A stretch of 64,000 nucleotides of DNA from NCBI GenBank assembly GCA_029204225.1, contig CM055092.1, forward strand, positions 77,927,662-77,991,661, given 5' to 3'. The translations under genes and the position numbers were made by a program. Of this stretch, positions 23,859 through 35,539 are shown piece after piece. This stretch comes from Diphasiastrum complanatum (taxonomy: Eukaryota > Streptophyta > Lycopodiopsida > Lycopodiales > Lycopodiaceae). Below the pieces are notes generated by a model that was not told where the DNA came from, made no database searches, and worked only from the letters and a program-made list of their open reading frames with translations. The first letter of the stretch is position 1, and each line of letters begins with the position of its first letter.

Positions 23859-24065
23859 AAAGGTAACCAACACTTCCAATTCTAGGAAGGTGTGTAGCCC
23901 TTGTTTTCTTCCGTTAAAGACATGGTTGTTTTTTGCTGGAAGATGAGTTCCACAAAAAAAGCCCAAACGTCGTAGGGAGGGAGCATGTGGTGACATTCTA
24001 GAGTACGATATAATCGTGTGGTTCGGGAGTTTTGATTAGCACTCTATAATGTTCTCTCTATTTTT

Positions 24066-24187
24066 CTCTTCATGTGTGTTTAGGGTCGGTGTGGGTGGGT
24101 GTGTGTGCGCGTGCGTGTGTTTTGTGTGTGTGTGTGTTTCATGCTATTGGTTTACAGTTTGCGTTATATATTAGTTTATGTTTCATG

Positions 24188-24218
<31 letters not shown>
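24066..24218. repeat. (TG)n and (GA)n microsatellites
   Basis: Interrupted TG repeats lie at about 24090-24140 and a GA tract at 24191-24218. Confidence 0.9.
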
Positions 24219-24221
<3 letters not shown>

Positions 24222-24245
24222 TGATACATCTAACATTTTCAACTT

Positions 24246-25060
24246 TTGCAGAAGAAGGACCATAAGTTGGTTTCAAGAAAAAGAGTTGCAAGAGAGATCG
24301 AGAATATTATTGATAGGATAAATCACATGAATATTGATTTTGGATCATCATTGGCCCTAGATGATGCTCTTGTTGATGATGACCCCTTGCATGATATAAT
24401 TAGTTTATCAATGCCTTGTGATTCAATCCATGTCTCCAAATCTCTAGAATGTTCTTACCACCCAACCACACCTATCCTAGATGTTGCACATGAGTCCTCC
24501 ACAATACTCCATGTGGATTCCACAAACTTGACCACCCCTTTAAAAAAGAGAACATGTCTTGGACTTATTATGCACTGTTGATGTGTCAAAAGACATTCTA
24601 GGTTCTTTGTCTGACCTTCCTCTTCCACCTAGCTTGCAACCATTAGTAAAAACTTTTATTAGAAGTAGATATTCGTGTTGGCCACTGCAATCACCATTAC
24701 CATTAAATGGAACACCATTTACGTATTGGGGTCAAATGTACATGATCATGCCTAGTGAACACTTTCCTGAGGCTGGTTTGGGCCATTTTGCATTGAGTAG
24801 TATTGAGGTCCCTTTAAATAGTGTTGTGACATTAATGCCATATGCAGGACCTCAATACAATTGGGGTGATTGGCATGCTTTGTGTCGTCACCAATGTAGG
24901 ATGCAAGTATATGGCTTGAATTCAAATGTGTGTTCTTTAGAGGAGCAACGCATGCAAGGAGGCACCATCTCAAGGGCAAATCGTATGTACATTGATGGAC
25001 GTCTAGATGTGCATGGAAACATTGCTGCATATATAATTGTATTTAGTTTGTGTCATTAAA
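24246..25060 (+). pseudogene. Unrecognised domain (GPQYNWGDWHALC type), copy 1
   Basis: Two overlapping frames. The first (24246-24581) is charged, with VSRKRVAREIENIIDRI. The second (about 24559-25059, no ATG at its start) contains LPPSLQPLVKTFIRSRYSCW, FTYWGQMYMIMPSEHFPEAG, GPQYNWGDWHALCRHQ and ANRMYIDGR. A diverged homologue lies at 31940-32300, far from CACTA sequence, so the domain is not tied to this transposon alone. I cannot name the family. The position between CACTA domains suggests captured or inserted sequence. Confidence 0.5.
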
Positions 25061-25373
25061 TATGTCAAATGTTAGGAGCATTATTTGTTATTTGCCTAGA
25101 TTGAATGTTAGGGGCATTATTCGTCTTTGAGTTCATTGAATGTTAACAAGTTGAAAAGACAAATCTGTCTAATAGATACATTGGTATGTTCATACTTTTT
25201 AAACTAAGAGGTAATTTATATTCATATGCAACATTTAGATCTAACAAGTATTGGGAGGAAATAATTATCAAGCATTGTTTCAACCTACTTCTTGTTATTT
25301 TAATATATAGGATTCTTCATCCTCATTTAGTGTTGGAGACAATAATCCTCATAATGGTCGACGTTGACGACGA

Positions 25374-26560
25374 ATGCAATACAACGGTCCACATATAAAG
25401 CAATTACCTCGTCGTCTACGTCAAGGCTTAAAAGAGATGATGGAAATTGATGAGCGCATTAATCAAAAGACTAATGCATATGAATCTAGCTCATCTAAAT
25501 CTACTTCTTCACAAACAAGTTCCAACGATGAAAATGAGCTTCCAATGAATGATGAATTTGAAGTCATGGGAGACATGTTGGATGATATGTCCGAGAACAA
25601 TATTGCAGCTAGACACAATGAACAAGACGAGGAGGCACTTTTGTCTAAAGAAGAAAGAAAATTGTGAGAAGAATCAAAGACCGCATTGTATCCTGGAGCA
25701 AAGACATCTCGTTTAGCGACTTCTCTACTTCTATTAAATCTTCAAGCCAAATATAGATGGAGTGACCAAAGCCTCACATCATTATTTGAGTAAAAAAAAT
25801 TTCATCTACTTGTCATTTTTTCTTTGAAATCAAATTTACAATTTGGACATCGAGTGATATTTTTCTTACAATGACTTCTTTTGTCATGTACAGACTATTG
25901 AAAAACAAAATTCTCCCAGAAGGGAATGTCATGCTTGAGACAAGAGATGAGGCACGAAAGATGTTGTCTAACATCAGGATGGACTACAAGCAATATCATG
26001 CATGTCCAAAAGATTGTACAGAGATGATTTGCAAGGGGCAACCATTCCATGCAAAGTTTTACGACATTTTTCACTAATTCCATGATGGCAACGTTTATTT
26101 CGTTGTAAATCTCTTGCACAACTTATGGACTGGCATGCACACCATACCTCTACGGATGGGATGATGAGGGTACATTCAGATTCACCTGCATGGAAACACA
26201 TCAACAAAGAGTATCCAAGCTTTGCCAGTGAGTCAAGAAATGTGAGATTTGGTCTTGCAATAGAGGGTATGAACCCCTTTGGTGTACGAGCAACTACGTG
26301 GTCCATTTGGCCTGTTTGCTTGGTAGGTTAAGAACATGGATGTGTATCTTGAGCCGCTTATTGACGAGTTGGAAGATTTGTGGAAGGGGATAAAAGCATA
26401 TGACATTTCGCGCCCCTTACATGAGAGGGAGTTTACACTACATGCCATTGTAATGTGGACAATGCATGACTATCCAGGATTAGGTGAATGCTCAGGTAGT
26501 CATTCAAGCAATGTCTATCTTGTGTACATAGGAGTTTGTTTATAGTTACATACAACTAGT
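25374..26560 (+). pseudogene. CACTA (En/Spm) TNP2-type transposase, decayed
   Basis: An acidic lead (25374-25667, NDENELPMNDEFEVMGDMLDD) is followed by TNP2 blocks in order: LLKNKILPEGNVMLETRDEA, MDYKQYHACPKDC (25871-26077), WKHINKEYPSFASESRNVRF and GLAIEGMNPFG (26125-26331), MDVYLEPLIDELEDLWKGI and WTMHDYPGLGECSG (26336-26545). These match the Transposase_21 core, which cuts and moves CACTA elements. Frameshifts at about 26080 and 26330 break it. Remaining decayed sequence to about 26880 may hold the domain end. Terminal CACTA repeats were not found. Confidence 0.88.
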
Positions 26561-26944
26561 AATTCTTGACATTTACATGATATACTACAATGGCTATAAT
26601 TATTCTTTGACATATACTTTTTTTAATAGTGATTGATAGTATCCATTTGTTGGTCAGGCTTTCAAGCGGCTGGAAAAAATGCTTATTTTTTGTGTGGGCC
26701 AAATCTTGTGGGAACATACTCTTTTAATCTCAAAAAAGTGGTTTATGCGTAAGTTGTTTGGGCAAGAGGCCAATGGTTTAAGTGCTCGGGAGAGATGGGT
26801 GGGTGGGTTTTGTCGTGTGACAAAAAAGGATGAGGGAGTGTTTAAAAAAAAGATATGCTCCCATCCTAAAAAATCTTAGTTTGGTGGGGGGGAGGGGTAT
26901 GTATAGATATATTTATTTTTAATGGAATGGAGGCAACCCCCTTG

Positions 26945-27180
<236 letters not shown>

Positions 27181-27204
27181 TGAAAAATGATACGTGCATA
27201 GCTA

Positions 27205-27960
27205 GTGGCATTAAGCAAGGTAAGGCTCTTTAAGTTGGATGCTAATGTGGCTATTGAAAGTGTGAATATGGTTAGGGAAGAGTTGACTCAAGTGGAGCTT
27301 TGGCACAAAAGATTGGGCCATCCTAATCTTCAATCAATGGAATCCATGGCATCAAAGGAGCTAGCTCTCGACCTACCAAAAGCTTTCAAGAAGTGTGGCA
27401 AAGTGTGTGAGGCATGTGGCCTTGCAAAGTCACACAAGACTTCCTACAAGAGATCTTTAACAAGATCTACCTTGCCTTTAGATCTTATCCATTCGGATGT
27501 ACATGCTTTTTCTCATGAAAGTAATGGAGGTGCTTTAATGTATGTGACCTTTATAGATGATTGTACTAGATACACTTGGATTGAATTATTGCCTAAGAAA
27601 GGCCTTGTATATGAAGCTTTTGTAAAGTTTAAGTCTCTAGTGGAAAAGCAACTTAGTTCTTGCATTAAAGTTCTAAGATATGATAATGGAGGATGGTATA
27701 TCTCCAACAAGATGAGACACTTTGCAAGATAAATGGCATTAAGAGAGAGCTCACTTGTCGTTACACCCCCCAACAAAATGGGGTGGCCGAGAGGAAAAAT
27801 AGGAGTCCTTGTGAATATGCAAAGCCTTTAAGACTTGATGCATCTCTACCCATCACTTTTTGGGGGGAGGCCATAACTTGTGCTAATTACTTATGTAATA
27901 GGCTCCTAGTAATGCTATTGGTAAGATCTCACCATTTCAAGCTTTGCTACTGCTCCTTGA
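27205..27960 (+). pseudogene. Copia pre-integrase and integrase core
   Basis: The start is VELWHKRLGHPNLQSMESMA (gag-pre-integrase His-Cys finger), then CEACGLAKSHKTSY. The DDE core follows: the first Asp in LDLIHSDVHA, the second in YDNGG (normally SDNGGEF), and, after a frameshift at 27735, the Glu in NGVAERKNR, with FWGEAITCANYLCNR. This enzyme would insert element cDNA. It is broken by the frameshift and stops, and no RT follows. A GA tract sits directly upstream. Confidence 0.9.
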
Positions 27961-28239
27961 GGCAGTGCTTGATTGCACAAGTATCCAATCACAATTTTGC
28001 AAGCCAATACTTGCTACTACACAACGGTAATCACAGCAAGTAGTAAGCATCCATTCTTAATCATAAAGCACAGCATACATCCTTCATTTTTTAAAAAAAC
28101 TTTTTTTATTATGTGGGGTCTTTTATCATAGTAAGGCATTTTTTTGCCCCCACTAGCAAATAAGGTTAGTACGGAACATTTACATTCCACAGAGGCTTGT
28201 GAAGCGAATAAAGCGATATATGTATGTAACAGAGCCCAT

Positions 28240-28369
<130 letters not shown>

Positions 28370-28554
28370 CAATAGCACTATCACAATCCCAAAAATGAGA
28401 GCAACACTAAAGCACAATGACAACAAAAAGAAGTGAAAAAATGTGCTCAAAAATCACCATTTTATAGCATTATAGGATTTCAAGTTCTCACTACGCTATA
28501 GGAGTGATAAGACATTTAGGTTATTTACCTTTAAGGACTTAGGCAAAGCTTAAC

Positions 28555-28874
28555 TTAAGAAATAACTTAGGCAAAGCTTTTATATTGTTAATAGTTACTT
28601 CATTATAACTAAATTGGGTGTTGGCTCAATTGGTTATCTTGACATCCAAAGTTTCTTTGGTCTCAAGTTTGAGCCTTCCCTTGGAAATCAAGAAGCATTA
28701 TAACTAAATAGGTGAACACATTTACCAACTTCTAGTTATAGAACTTAAAATGCTTTAATATTAAGAAATAACTTAGGCAAAGCTTTTATATTGTTAATAG
28801 TTACTTCATTATAACTAAATAGGTGAACAAATTAACCAACTTCTAGTTATAGACATTAAAATGCTTTAATTCAT
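28555..28874. repeat. Tandem duplication, one copy interrupted by a short element
   Basis: Two direct copies of about 110 bp (AAGAAATAACTTAGGCAAAGC...AAAATGCTTTAAT). The first (from 28557) is split by 95 bp (the element plus one target-site copy) at CATTATAACTAAAT. The second (28762-28870) is uninterrupted and shows that target once, at 28807-28820. Confidence 0.95.
28615..28695 (+). mobile_element. tRNA-derived short retroposed element (SINE-like)
   Basis: An 81-bp insertion flanked by a perfect 14-bp target-site duplication CATTATAACTAAAT (28601-28614 and 28696-28709). It resembles a tRNA gene: an A-box-like TTGGCTCAATTGGTTA, a CCAAAG/CTTTGG anticodon-arm-like hairpin, and a B-box-like AAGTTTGAGCC (GGTTCGAGCC in the other copies). 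It would be transcribed by RNA polymerase III and copied by a LINE; that is known for SINEs and inferred here. There is no poly(A) tail; it ends CAAGAAG. It is the same element as in the array at 57430-58255. Confidence 0.85.
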
Positions 28875-29985
28875 ATTGGCTAAATGAAATTTGTGAAAGA
28901 TACTCACAAAATTGGTAAAAAGTCACAATATCATAACTACTTGGATTCCAACTTGTAATGGGCTACTCCAACAATTTTTGTTTTGGTAGACAATTGGCTA
29001 GACATTAAATCTCAAGCGTCTAAAGTTTGGTAGCTTTGGAAGAATTGGATTTTGGATAGTGATTTAATATGGATCCATCTAATAAAAGACAATTGCAGAA
29101 AAAGTTAGATCACCAAGATTAGATATTAGCATACAGTGAAATAGCCATGATATCCTCGAATAAAGAGAATGTCTTGTTAAATTCAATTTATAGCTGGAAG
29201 TTTTGACCCAAAGAAATGGTATATTCATTTTTTACAATGACCACTAATATGATTAGGGCCAAAAGACTAGATAAGCGAATAGAATCTGATATATCCCTTT
29301 CCATTTTTAAGCTCTGCAGAAATGGTCGAGCGTAATGAACAACCTCAAGGACCTATGTTGTGCATGTGCCCTTGGCATGACAAGCATCATGTCTTGATTT
29401 TTTTTAAATATGATGGATTGCTTGACTTGACAAGCACCATGTCCTGATCTTTTAAATTATGATGGATCAAGTGATCCAATTAGAATTTTTTCAGCTTTAT
29501 AAAGAAAAATTTCAGCTTAAGATAAAAAAAAAATCAAAGGGTGCACTTTTTAATTTAATGCAAATTGTAGGCTAGCAATTTCGAATATCAATAAAGGGGA
29601 TGGATAACTTCTGGTATTTACTAAATGTACAATTTATTTACAATGTGGTTTGTGTTCCACATCTGATATATACATCATGAGAGTAACATATTTACTCTTT
29701 CTGAAGAATGTTACATTTCTATGTGATAGATAGTGGCAAAACTTGGATGCAGCATAGGCGATTCCCAAGGAAATCTTTTCAACTTTTGCATAGTTGGTTT
29801 ATGTTGTGTTTCACTTTGATGTATAAATGTAATTTGGTGGTATATCTCATCTCATATCTATGCTAGGCAGCAATTTAATGTAGGTCGTGGTACTAGTAAA
29901 TACATAAAACTTGATATGATACATTGGTGGCTTTAGTATGGGGGCATAGGGCCCTTTCTTAATCCTATAAGGCTTCATCACGCTC
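28875..29985. other. Non-coding stretch with one short duplication
   Basis: A duplicated unit of about 57 bp (TTGACAAGC.CCATGTC.TGAT type) lies at about 29375-29465. Nothing else was recognised. Confidence 0.5.
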
Positions 29986-29989
29986 ATTA

Positions 29990-31425
29990 GTTCAGTCCCA
30001 TTTGGCATCATCATTTAGTAAATTAGTCATTGGTTGTGTATGTGAGGCATAGAAAATGACATATCTTCTATGATATCTAGACAACTCTAGGAAGGATTGT
30101 AGTTTGTGCAATTGTAGTAGGTGCCATGATGGATAAAGTATAGCAATTTTTTTGGAGCTATATACCATAATCACTAATCACATGTCCTTACAACGCTCCA
30201 TAAGAAATCCTTGACAAACACTTATTTGCATTCAATGTTACACATATAGCAACGTAGTTTTGGAAATACATTTCTAACACAATTAGGTGCTCCTTAATGA
30301 TTGATGCTCTGCATAACTCATCAATGAAGATTATAGGTCATCATCTGAGATATCCTCAAAATGCTCATTCATGAAGCGTTGGGGGCATTCTTAAGCCGAA
30401 TGTTGTAATATGATAGACAAATACTCCAAAGGTAGTGATAAAGGTCATTTCAAATTTGTCTTCCTCAACGATGGTTATCAAATTACATACCACGAGATAG
30501 TCCATGAATGAGTAAAGTTTTCTCCCAACTAAAGTCTTCGAGCACCTAATCTATAAAGGGTAAAAGATATTAGTCTTTTTATGTTTGCTTATCTAGTTTC
30601 TTATTATTCGCATAGACTCTTATTAAAGTTCAATTCTTCTTTGGTCTTGGCACTATGGAGGAGCACCACTCGGATAATTGTCTCTATTTTTGGCATTTTG
30701 GTTTGGCATCTAATTTCAATGGTACGATATGTGTTACTAGGTCTAGTGGTATCCCTTTCAAGTTGGTATAACTCCAGGCAAATATATGTTGATACCTCCT
30801 ACATTGCTTGTATATCTTATTCTCATCTGGACTTAGGTGGGCTCCTACTTCTATGCTTTTGGGCTTATCTTTCATTCATGTGTTTATGAGGCATATATCA
30901 ACATCTCTTACTTCAGAAGGTGGTTCTTTTGGGGTGTTTTCTAAGACTTTGTTTAGTTTTAGCACTTCATCTGTGGATATCTTAAGACTAGTCTCATTGT
31001 CTATAAGTTCTTCCCATTCAATTGATGATACTGATGATTTTTATGAGTATGAGACTTCTCAGTATCCATCACTACCACTCTTTCTTTGATCCAAAAACTA
31101 GTATGCCTATAAGGACATCTACTAATAAGAACCATTGACATCCCAATAAAATGGAGTATACTACTTGCATGAATGTTCATGGCATAAAAGTCTGTACAAG
31201 TAGTTTTACTTGCTACAGCAATGAAGGTCTTGCAGCTCATCATCTAGCTTGATGATTGAATGATTTGCTAATTTTAGTTTAGTGAGGGTGGCCAATGTGA
31301 GGTTGAATCCTAATCGATTTTCTAATTTTGAGCCAAGGGTATTAATTGTAGTCTGAAAACTCATGTGCCCTATAATAGGTGGTCCTAGTCTCCATACTAC
31401 AAGTGGGTTTATCATATGTTTCACA
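29990..31425 (-). pseudogene. Ty3/gypsy protease-reverse transcriptase remnant
   Basis: Read on the minus strand. A protease-like tract (31425-31000) holds KLANHSIIKLDDELQD and FIGMSMVLISRCPY. RT entry follows at 30875-30690 (RRYQHIFAWSYTNLKGI, IVPLKLDAKPK). After a frameshift come IVPRPKKN and RVYANNKKLD, then FIDxVLEDFSWEKT and the late block LQSFLELSRYHRRYVIFYA with QPMTNLLNDDAKWD (30174-29992). Stops and frameshifts are many, and the YxDD box is not readable. The order is that of a gypsy pol gene. No LTR could be assigned. Confidence 0.82.
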
Positions 31426-31545
31426 TTAAGGTAGACAATCTAAAAAGATACCATAGAGTCACTTCTATGTTAATATTATCAAAGTTTCTCTCTATAACTC
31501 TTGACTTTTTATGCTCTTGCCTAGATCTATTTATTTTCTAGGGTA

Positions 31546-31790
31546 GTGTGTTTCCATGCCTCATATGGACCCCATGTCTCACTCCACCACACCTCACATA
31601 GATCCTGTCTACATGGATTCTACTCATCCCATGACGTCACCACACATAGACTCTATCCATTCCATGACACCTCATGTGGATCCTATCATGAATCATATCC
31701 ACCTCATGACATCATCACATATATATATTGTGCACCCCATCACACCTAGTGTAGATTATACTCATCCTTCTATCTTATCCACTCAATTAA
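31546..31790. repeat. Degenerate CATGACACCTCACATAGATCC-type minisatellite
   Basis: About eight imperfect copies of a 25-30 bp unit containing CCCATGAC and ACATAGAT words. The apparent His/Pro/Thr-rich frames are a by-product. Confidence 0.75.
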
Positions 31791-31939
31791 AAAAAAAGAA
31801 AAACACTACTTGGACACATTTTGACAAGATTTGAAAATGAACAAAATTTTCTATGTATTGTCGACTTGTCCAAAAATGTTTTAAATTTGTTTGACCGGGT
31901 CTCTCCTTCCTCCTCATCTACATGCATTAGTTAAGCCCT

Positions 31940-32300
31940 TTGATAGAAAAAAAAAATATTCATGTTGGCTTGATAGGCTACCACTACCATTATGTGGGAC
32001 AACATTTTCATATTGGGGTCATATATACGTAATCAAGCCTAGTGAGCATTTTCCTAATGCCGATTAGGTTTATTTTCTTTGAATAGCATTGATGTCCCTT
32101 TGAATAGAGTTGTCAGATTAATATCATATGCAGGACCTCAATACAATTGGGGTGACTGGCATGCTTTGTGTCACCACCAACGGAGAATGCAAATATATAG
32201 TTCAAATGCCAATGCTTGTTCTTTGGAAGAGAGACATGTGCCAGAAAAGAATGTTTTGAAAGCGCATCATATGTACATCGATGGCACCTAGAAATACATG
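31940..32300 (+). pseudogene. Unrecognised domain (GPQYNWGDWHALC type), copy 2
   Basis: Diverged homologue of 24600-25060. In the same order it shows YSCWL, SYWGHIYVIKPSEHFPN, then SIDVPLNRVVRLISYAG, GPQYNWGDWHALCHHQRRMQ and HHMYIDGT, with stops near 32067 and 32290. The stretch between the two open parts is frameshifted. It meets the minus-strand gypsy RT tail at about 32330. The family is unknown to me. Confidence 0.5.
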
Positions 32301-32329
32301 AAAATATTGCTCCTCCTAGCAAACTGGGG

Positions 32330-33293
32330 TATATGCCGACGGAAGAACCCAAAAAAAAATCCCAGAAAGACCTGACTTTTTGAATTGTAGTAGGAATTGG
32401 CCAGACAATAACCCTCAAGATACGATCAGCCTCTATTTCTACTCCTCGTTCAAAAATCTTATGCCCCATTTAGACTCTTTGCAAAGAGCTTTTCTATATT
32501 TAAGATGTCCAAGACAATCCTAAGATGCTCTTTTTGTTCAGCCAAAGTCTTAATAAACACTAGGATATCAACCAAAAACACTATCACGAATCGTCCCAAA
32601 TATGGCCTAAACAAGTATATCCTCTATCTTAATGTGAATCTGATGATACCCTGATCTTAGATCTATCTTGGTAAAGTACCTTGCACCACCAAGATAATCT
32701 ATTAGGTCATCCATCTGTGATAGTGGATACCTATTTTTAATTGTAACCTTGTTCAATTTTAAATAGTCCATGCAAAACTTTATAGTCTCATCCTTCTTCG
32801 TGACCAAAACCACTAGTGATGCCCAAGGAGACTTACTAGGTTTAACCCACCCTTTCTCTAGATACTCACTTAATTGCCTTTGTACCTCAGCTTCTTCCAA
32901 TGAACTCATCCTATAAGGGTATTGTGCAATTGGAATTGAACTAGGTATAAGGTCAATCTTGTGATCTACAGACTTTTTAGGTGGTAAATCTACAGGAAGG
33001 TCTAGAAAAACATCATTCAATTCTTGCCTAATTTCACTATAGGCTTCAAATTCAGGAGTGTTCTCACTAGGTAAGTTCATGGCATTAAGTTTAAGAATCT
33101 CATCATTGCAACAAACTAAGTTTTTGTGAAAACATAAATAAACTTTATACTCTATGTTCTTTATCAAAGAATTAAGTTCATGCTTAGAGTAAGGTTTAAT
33201 ACCACTAGCATCAACACTTAAACTAGCACTTATCTTTATTAAAGAACAATCATGCATAAAAGTCAAAGATTTTTCAACAAAATCAATTTTCAA
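32330..33293 (-). pseudogene. Ty3/gypsy reverse transcriptase
   Basis: A 228-codon frame (33293-32607) holds LNDVFLDLPVDLPPKKSVDH, HKIDLIPSSIPI, YPYRMSSLEEAEVQRQL, GWVKPSKSPWASLVVLV, FCMDYLKLNKVTIKNRYPL and KIDLRSGYHQI, the standard gypsy RT order up to the palm. After a frameshift the pieces FVIVFLVDILVF (in place of FVxVYIDDILVF, so the catalytic YxDD is altered), EHLRIVLDIL, GHKIFERGVEIEADRI and TTIQKVRSFW reach 32390. RNase H and integrase are absent. It continues the protease and gag upstream as one element. Confidence 0.92.
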
Positions 33294-33335
33294 TGATTTA
33301 TTCTTATCATAATGCTAAATTAACAGCATGGAATT

Positions 33336-33608
33336 CTAGTTTTTCAACATAGTCTTGTATTTGCAGTGGTACATTAGGAACCACATATCCATGGGTTCGG
33401 AATTACATCCAGATGCCATTGTCACATAGTACCTTTTCTCACTTTTTTTTATCGGGAAATTTAGCATATGTACCAATTTTGCATTTATAAAATTATGAGT
33501 GGATCTTGTGTCAAAAAGTACATTAACAACATGTCCATGTCCTCCAATTTTAATGCAAATTAAGTCTTTAGGTCCATAAAGCATTGAACTAAAAAAATAA
33601 ATATCCAT
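33336..33608 (-). pseudogene. Ty3/gypsy aspartic protease
   Basis: The core is GGHGHVVNVLFDTRSTHNFI followed by AKLVHMLNFPI and YVTMASG. The active-site DSGS is changed to DTRS, so it is inactive. The spacing to the zinc knuckle upstream and RT downstream is normal for a gypsy polyprotein. Confidence 0.85.
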
Positions 33609-33639
33609 CTCGGTACTTTGAGATATGATACTTGAGATT

Positions 33640-34182
33640 GAGGCTTTGTTTTTGACACAATCACATGCAAGGTGACCCTCTCCATTGCACTTGAAGCAAA
33701 GATTCTTTCTCCGAGCTTCCGCTAGGTCCTTCTTGCCACCTTGATGATTATTAGGGTGGTGTTTGGGTTTCTTAAAATTAGGATTGGAAGATGCCTCATT
33801 GGTAACTTTCTTATCCTTTCTTTTAGATTGGAAACCTTTCTTTTGCTCATTAGGGTGATTCTTATGTGGCTTATAGCATCTCCTAACGTGTTGGGATGGT
33901 TCTTTTCGAAAAAAAGATTCAAGGCAAAATACTTATTCCAAACATTAAGCCATGAATTTTAGTGCTCCTCTCTTTCTTTTCTTCTTTATATACTTTAACG
34001 GGAGGAGGTATTACATGTTTTTGTTGATTGGCCAACTTAGACTCAAGATCTTGATTCTTTAAGTTGGTTTCATGTGGTTGTTGGTTTGTCTCTTGAATTT
34101 GTTGATAGAGGAGTTGTAGGGCTTGTGACACACTATCAGGTTTAGACAAGTCAAAGGTAGGATTAGAGGTCGATTGGTCCAT
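33640..34182 (-). pseudogene. Ty3/gypsy gag with CCHC zinc knuckle, internally deleted
   Basis: ATG at 34182 opens MDQSTSNPTFDLSKPDSVSQ and a glutamine/asparagine-rich coiled-coil-like stretch to 33919. The central capsid core is missing. After frameshifts a lysine-rich linker leads to CFKCNGEGHLACDC (about 33700-33660), a perfect CX2CX4HX4C knuckle for RNA binding. Confidence 0.82.
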
Positions 34183-34659
34183 GGGAGTGCCTTGATTGTG
34201 ATCCTAGTATTTAAAGCAACAACAAAGATAAATAAGCCTTGGCTAAGATTAGAACAAAACAACAAGCTTATAAATACTTGCTATTAATAAGTTCAATTTC
34301 CAAAAGTTCAAAACTTTTTGAATTCAATCACATGAAAATGACTTATAACTTGTCCAAGTTTTCATTTAAATGTTGGATTTCTCTTTTAGTTCCTCATCAC
34401 ATCACTCATAATAAACCATTGCTGGCAAATTTCCATTTACAACTACCAAATATTACAATGGTTTCACCTATGTTTCTAGCAATGTAGAATGGAGAACTAA
34501 CATTTTTTTTAGTTGATAACATTCTTTCTCTTTCTTCTGTAAATTCAAAAGTTGGGAAGAGAATGAATTCACAAACCCTTAACCAAATCAAATCTCCCTT
34601 CCATGTAAAACTAAACTTCCTTTCACAAAAAATATTTGTCATCCTTCACGATGACAAAT

Positions 34660-35010
34660 TTGTGCCCTTTTCATACCCTTCTCACCCCGCCCCCCCTCAC
34701 TCCCATTATGACCTTTAAAGCCTATGACACGTGGTGGGCCGTTTCTCTCTCTCTTCTACCTATCCTATTTTTCAAACCCTATGTGAACTCTTAAGATATT
34801 CAAACATGCATTTATCTCTCCCTCCCTACTTCCATGTCCCTATGTAAACTTTTAAAATATTCAAACACACATTTATCTCTCCCTCCCTACTTCCGTGCTA
34901 CCAACACTTGCCTCTCTCTCATTACTTGCTTGTTGCCCGCCGCAACATTTATATCTCCCTCATTACTTTCTCTGTGCCCCGACTCTCTCTCCCTCTCTCT
35001 CCATGGGCTT
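34660..35010. other. Pyrimidine-rich stretch with a short duplication
   Basis: CT-rich DNA; a unit around TTCAAACA(T/C)(G/A)CATTTATCTCTCCC recurs at about 34798 and 34858. Any open frames are low-complexity by-products. Confidence 0.6.
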
Positions 35011-35214
35011 CTCTCTCTACCTCCCTACTCTTCCCTCGGGCGATTGTGGTTTTGGATTGTGGACAATTAGTAGCAGCTCTAATGTGGATGTTTTCTCACA
35101 GCTGTGCATATATAGAGCCTGCTCCAACTTCTTCATTGCTTTTGAGGTTTTTTGTTGGGCTGCAGCCCTGGCCTTCAACAACCTGCTATTGGAGGCTTCC
35201 TCGACTTTGGCATA

Positions 35215-35408
35215 AGCAACACCAGAGGCCATCGATTGTAGAAACGCCAATCCGAAACAGTGATGAGAAGGGTGAGCATTGCCCCAAAGGCATAGATGAT
35301 AAATATGAGCTAGACAAAGCCAAAGCCCGTGTTGAAGAAAATCAATGCAGATGCAAGCAAAAGATACGACATTAGCTCCTCAATCAGTTTTTGCCCCTCC
35401 CAATTCAT
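35215..35408 (-). pseudogene. Signal peptidase complex subunit SPC12/SPCS1-like pseudogene
   Basis: ATG at 35408 opens MNWEGQKLIEELM, matching the conserved MDWQGQKLAEQLM start of eukaryotic SPC12. A first hydrophobic segment (SYLLLASALIFFNTGFGFV) is followed by an in-frame TAG. The second segment LIFIIYAFGAMLTLLITV and the conserved SDWRFYNRWPL (family: PNWPFFNRHPL) come next. The family anchors a small subunit of the ER signal peptidase with two membrane helices. Here the stop, and a frameshift after about 35260, make it non-functional. The coding part looks uninterrupted by introns, so it may be retroposed; I cannot show a poly(A) tail. Confidence 0.68.
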
Positions 35409-35539
35409 ATACATATCCACTTGGCAATGCTACATATATATGAAATTTGGAGTCTGCCTGGTAGAATGATAGTTTGGAGGAGAAATAGTAGTTCATAACC
35501 TGTAAATAGCCTTTTAGCCTACATTGGATCATTCACAGA

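Noticed and set aside
31556-31834. 92-codon His/Pro/Thr-rich frame
   Set aside because: It follows a degenerate minisatellite; no supporting feature.
34834-35375. Plus-strand Leu/Ser-rich frames
   Set aside because: Pyrimidine-rich low-complexity sequence and antisense of the SPC12-like pseudogene.
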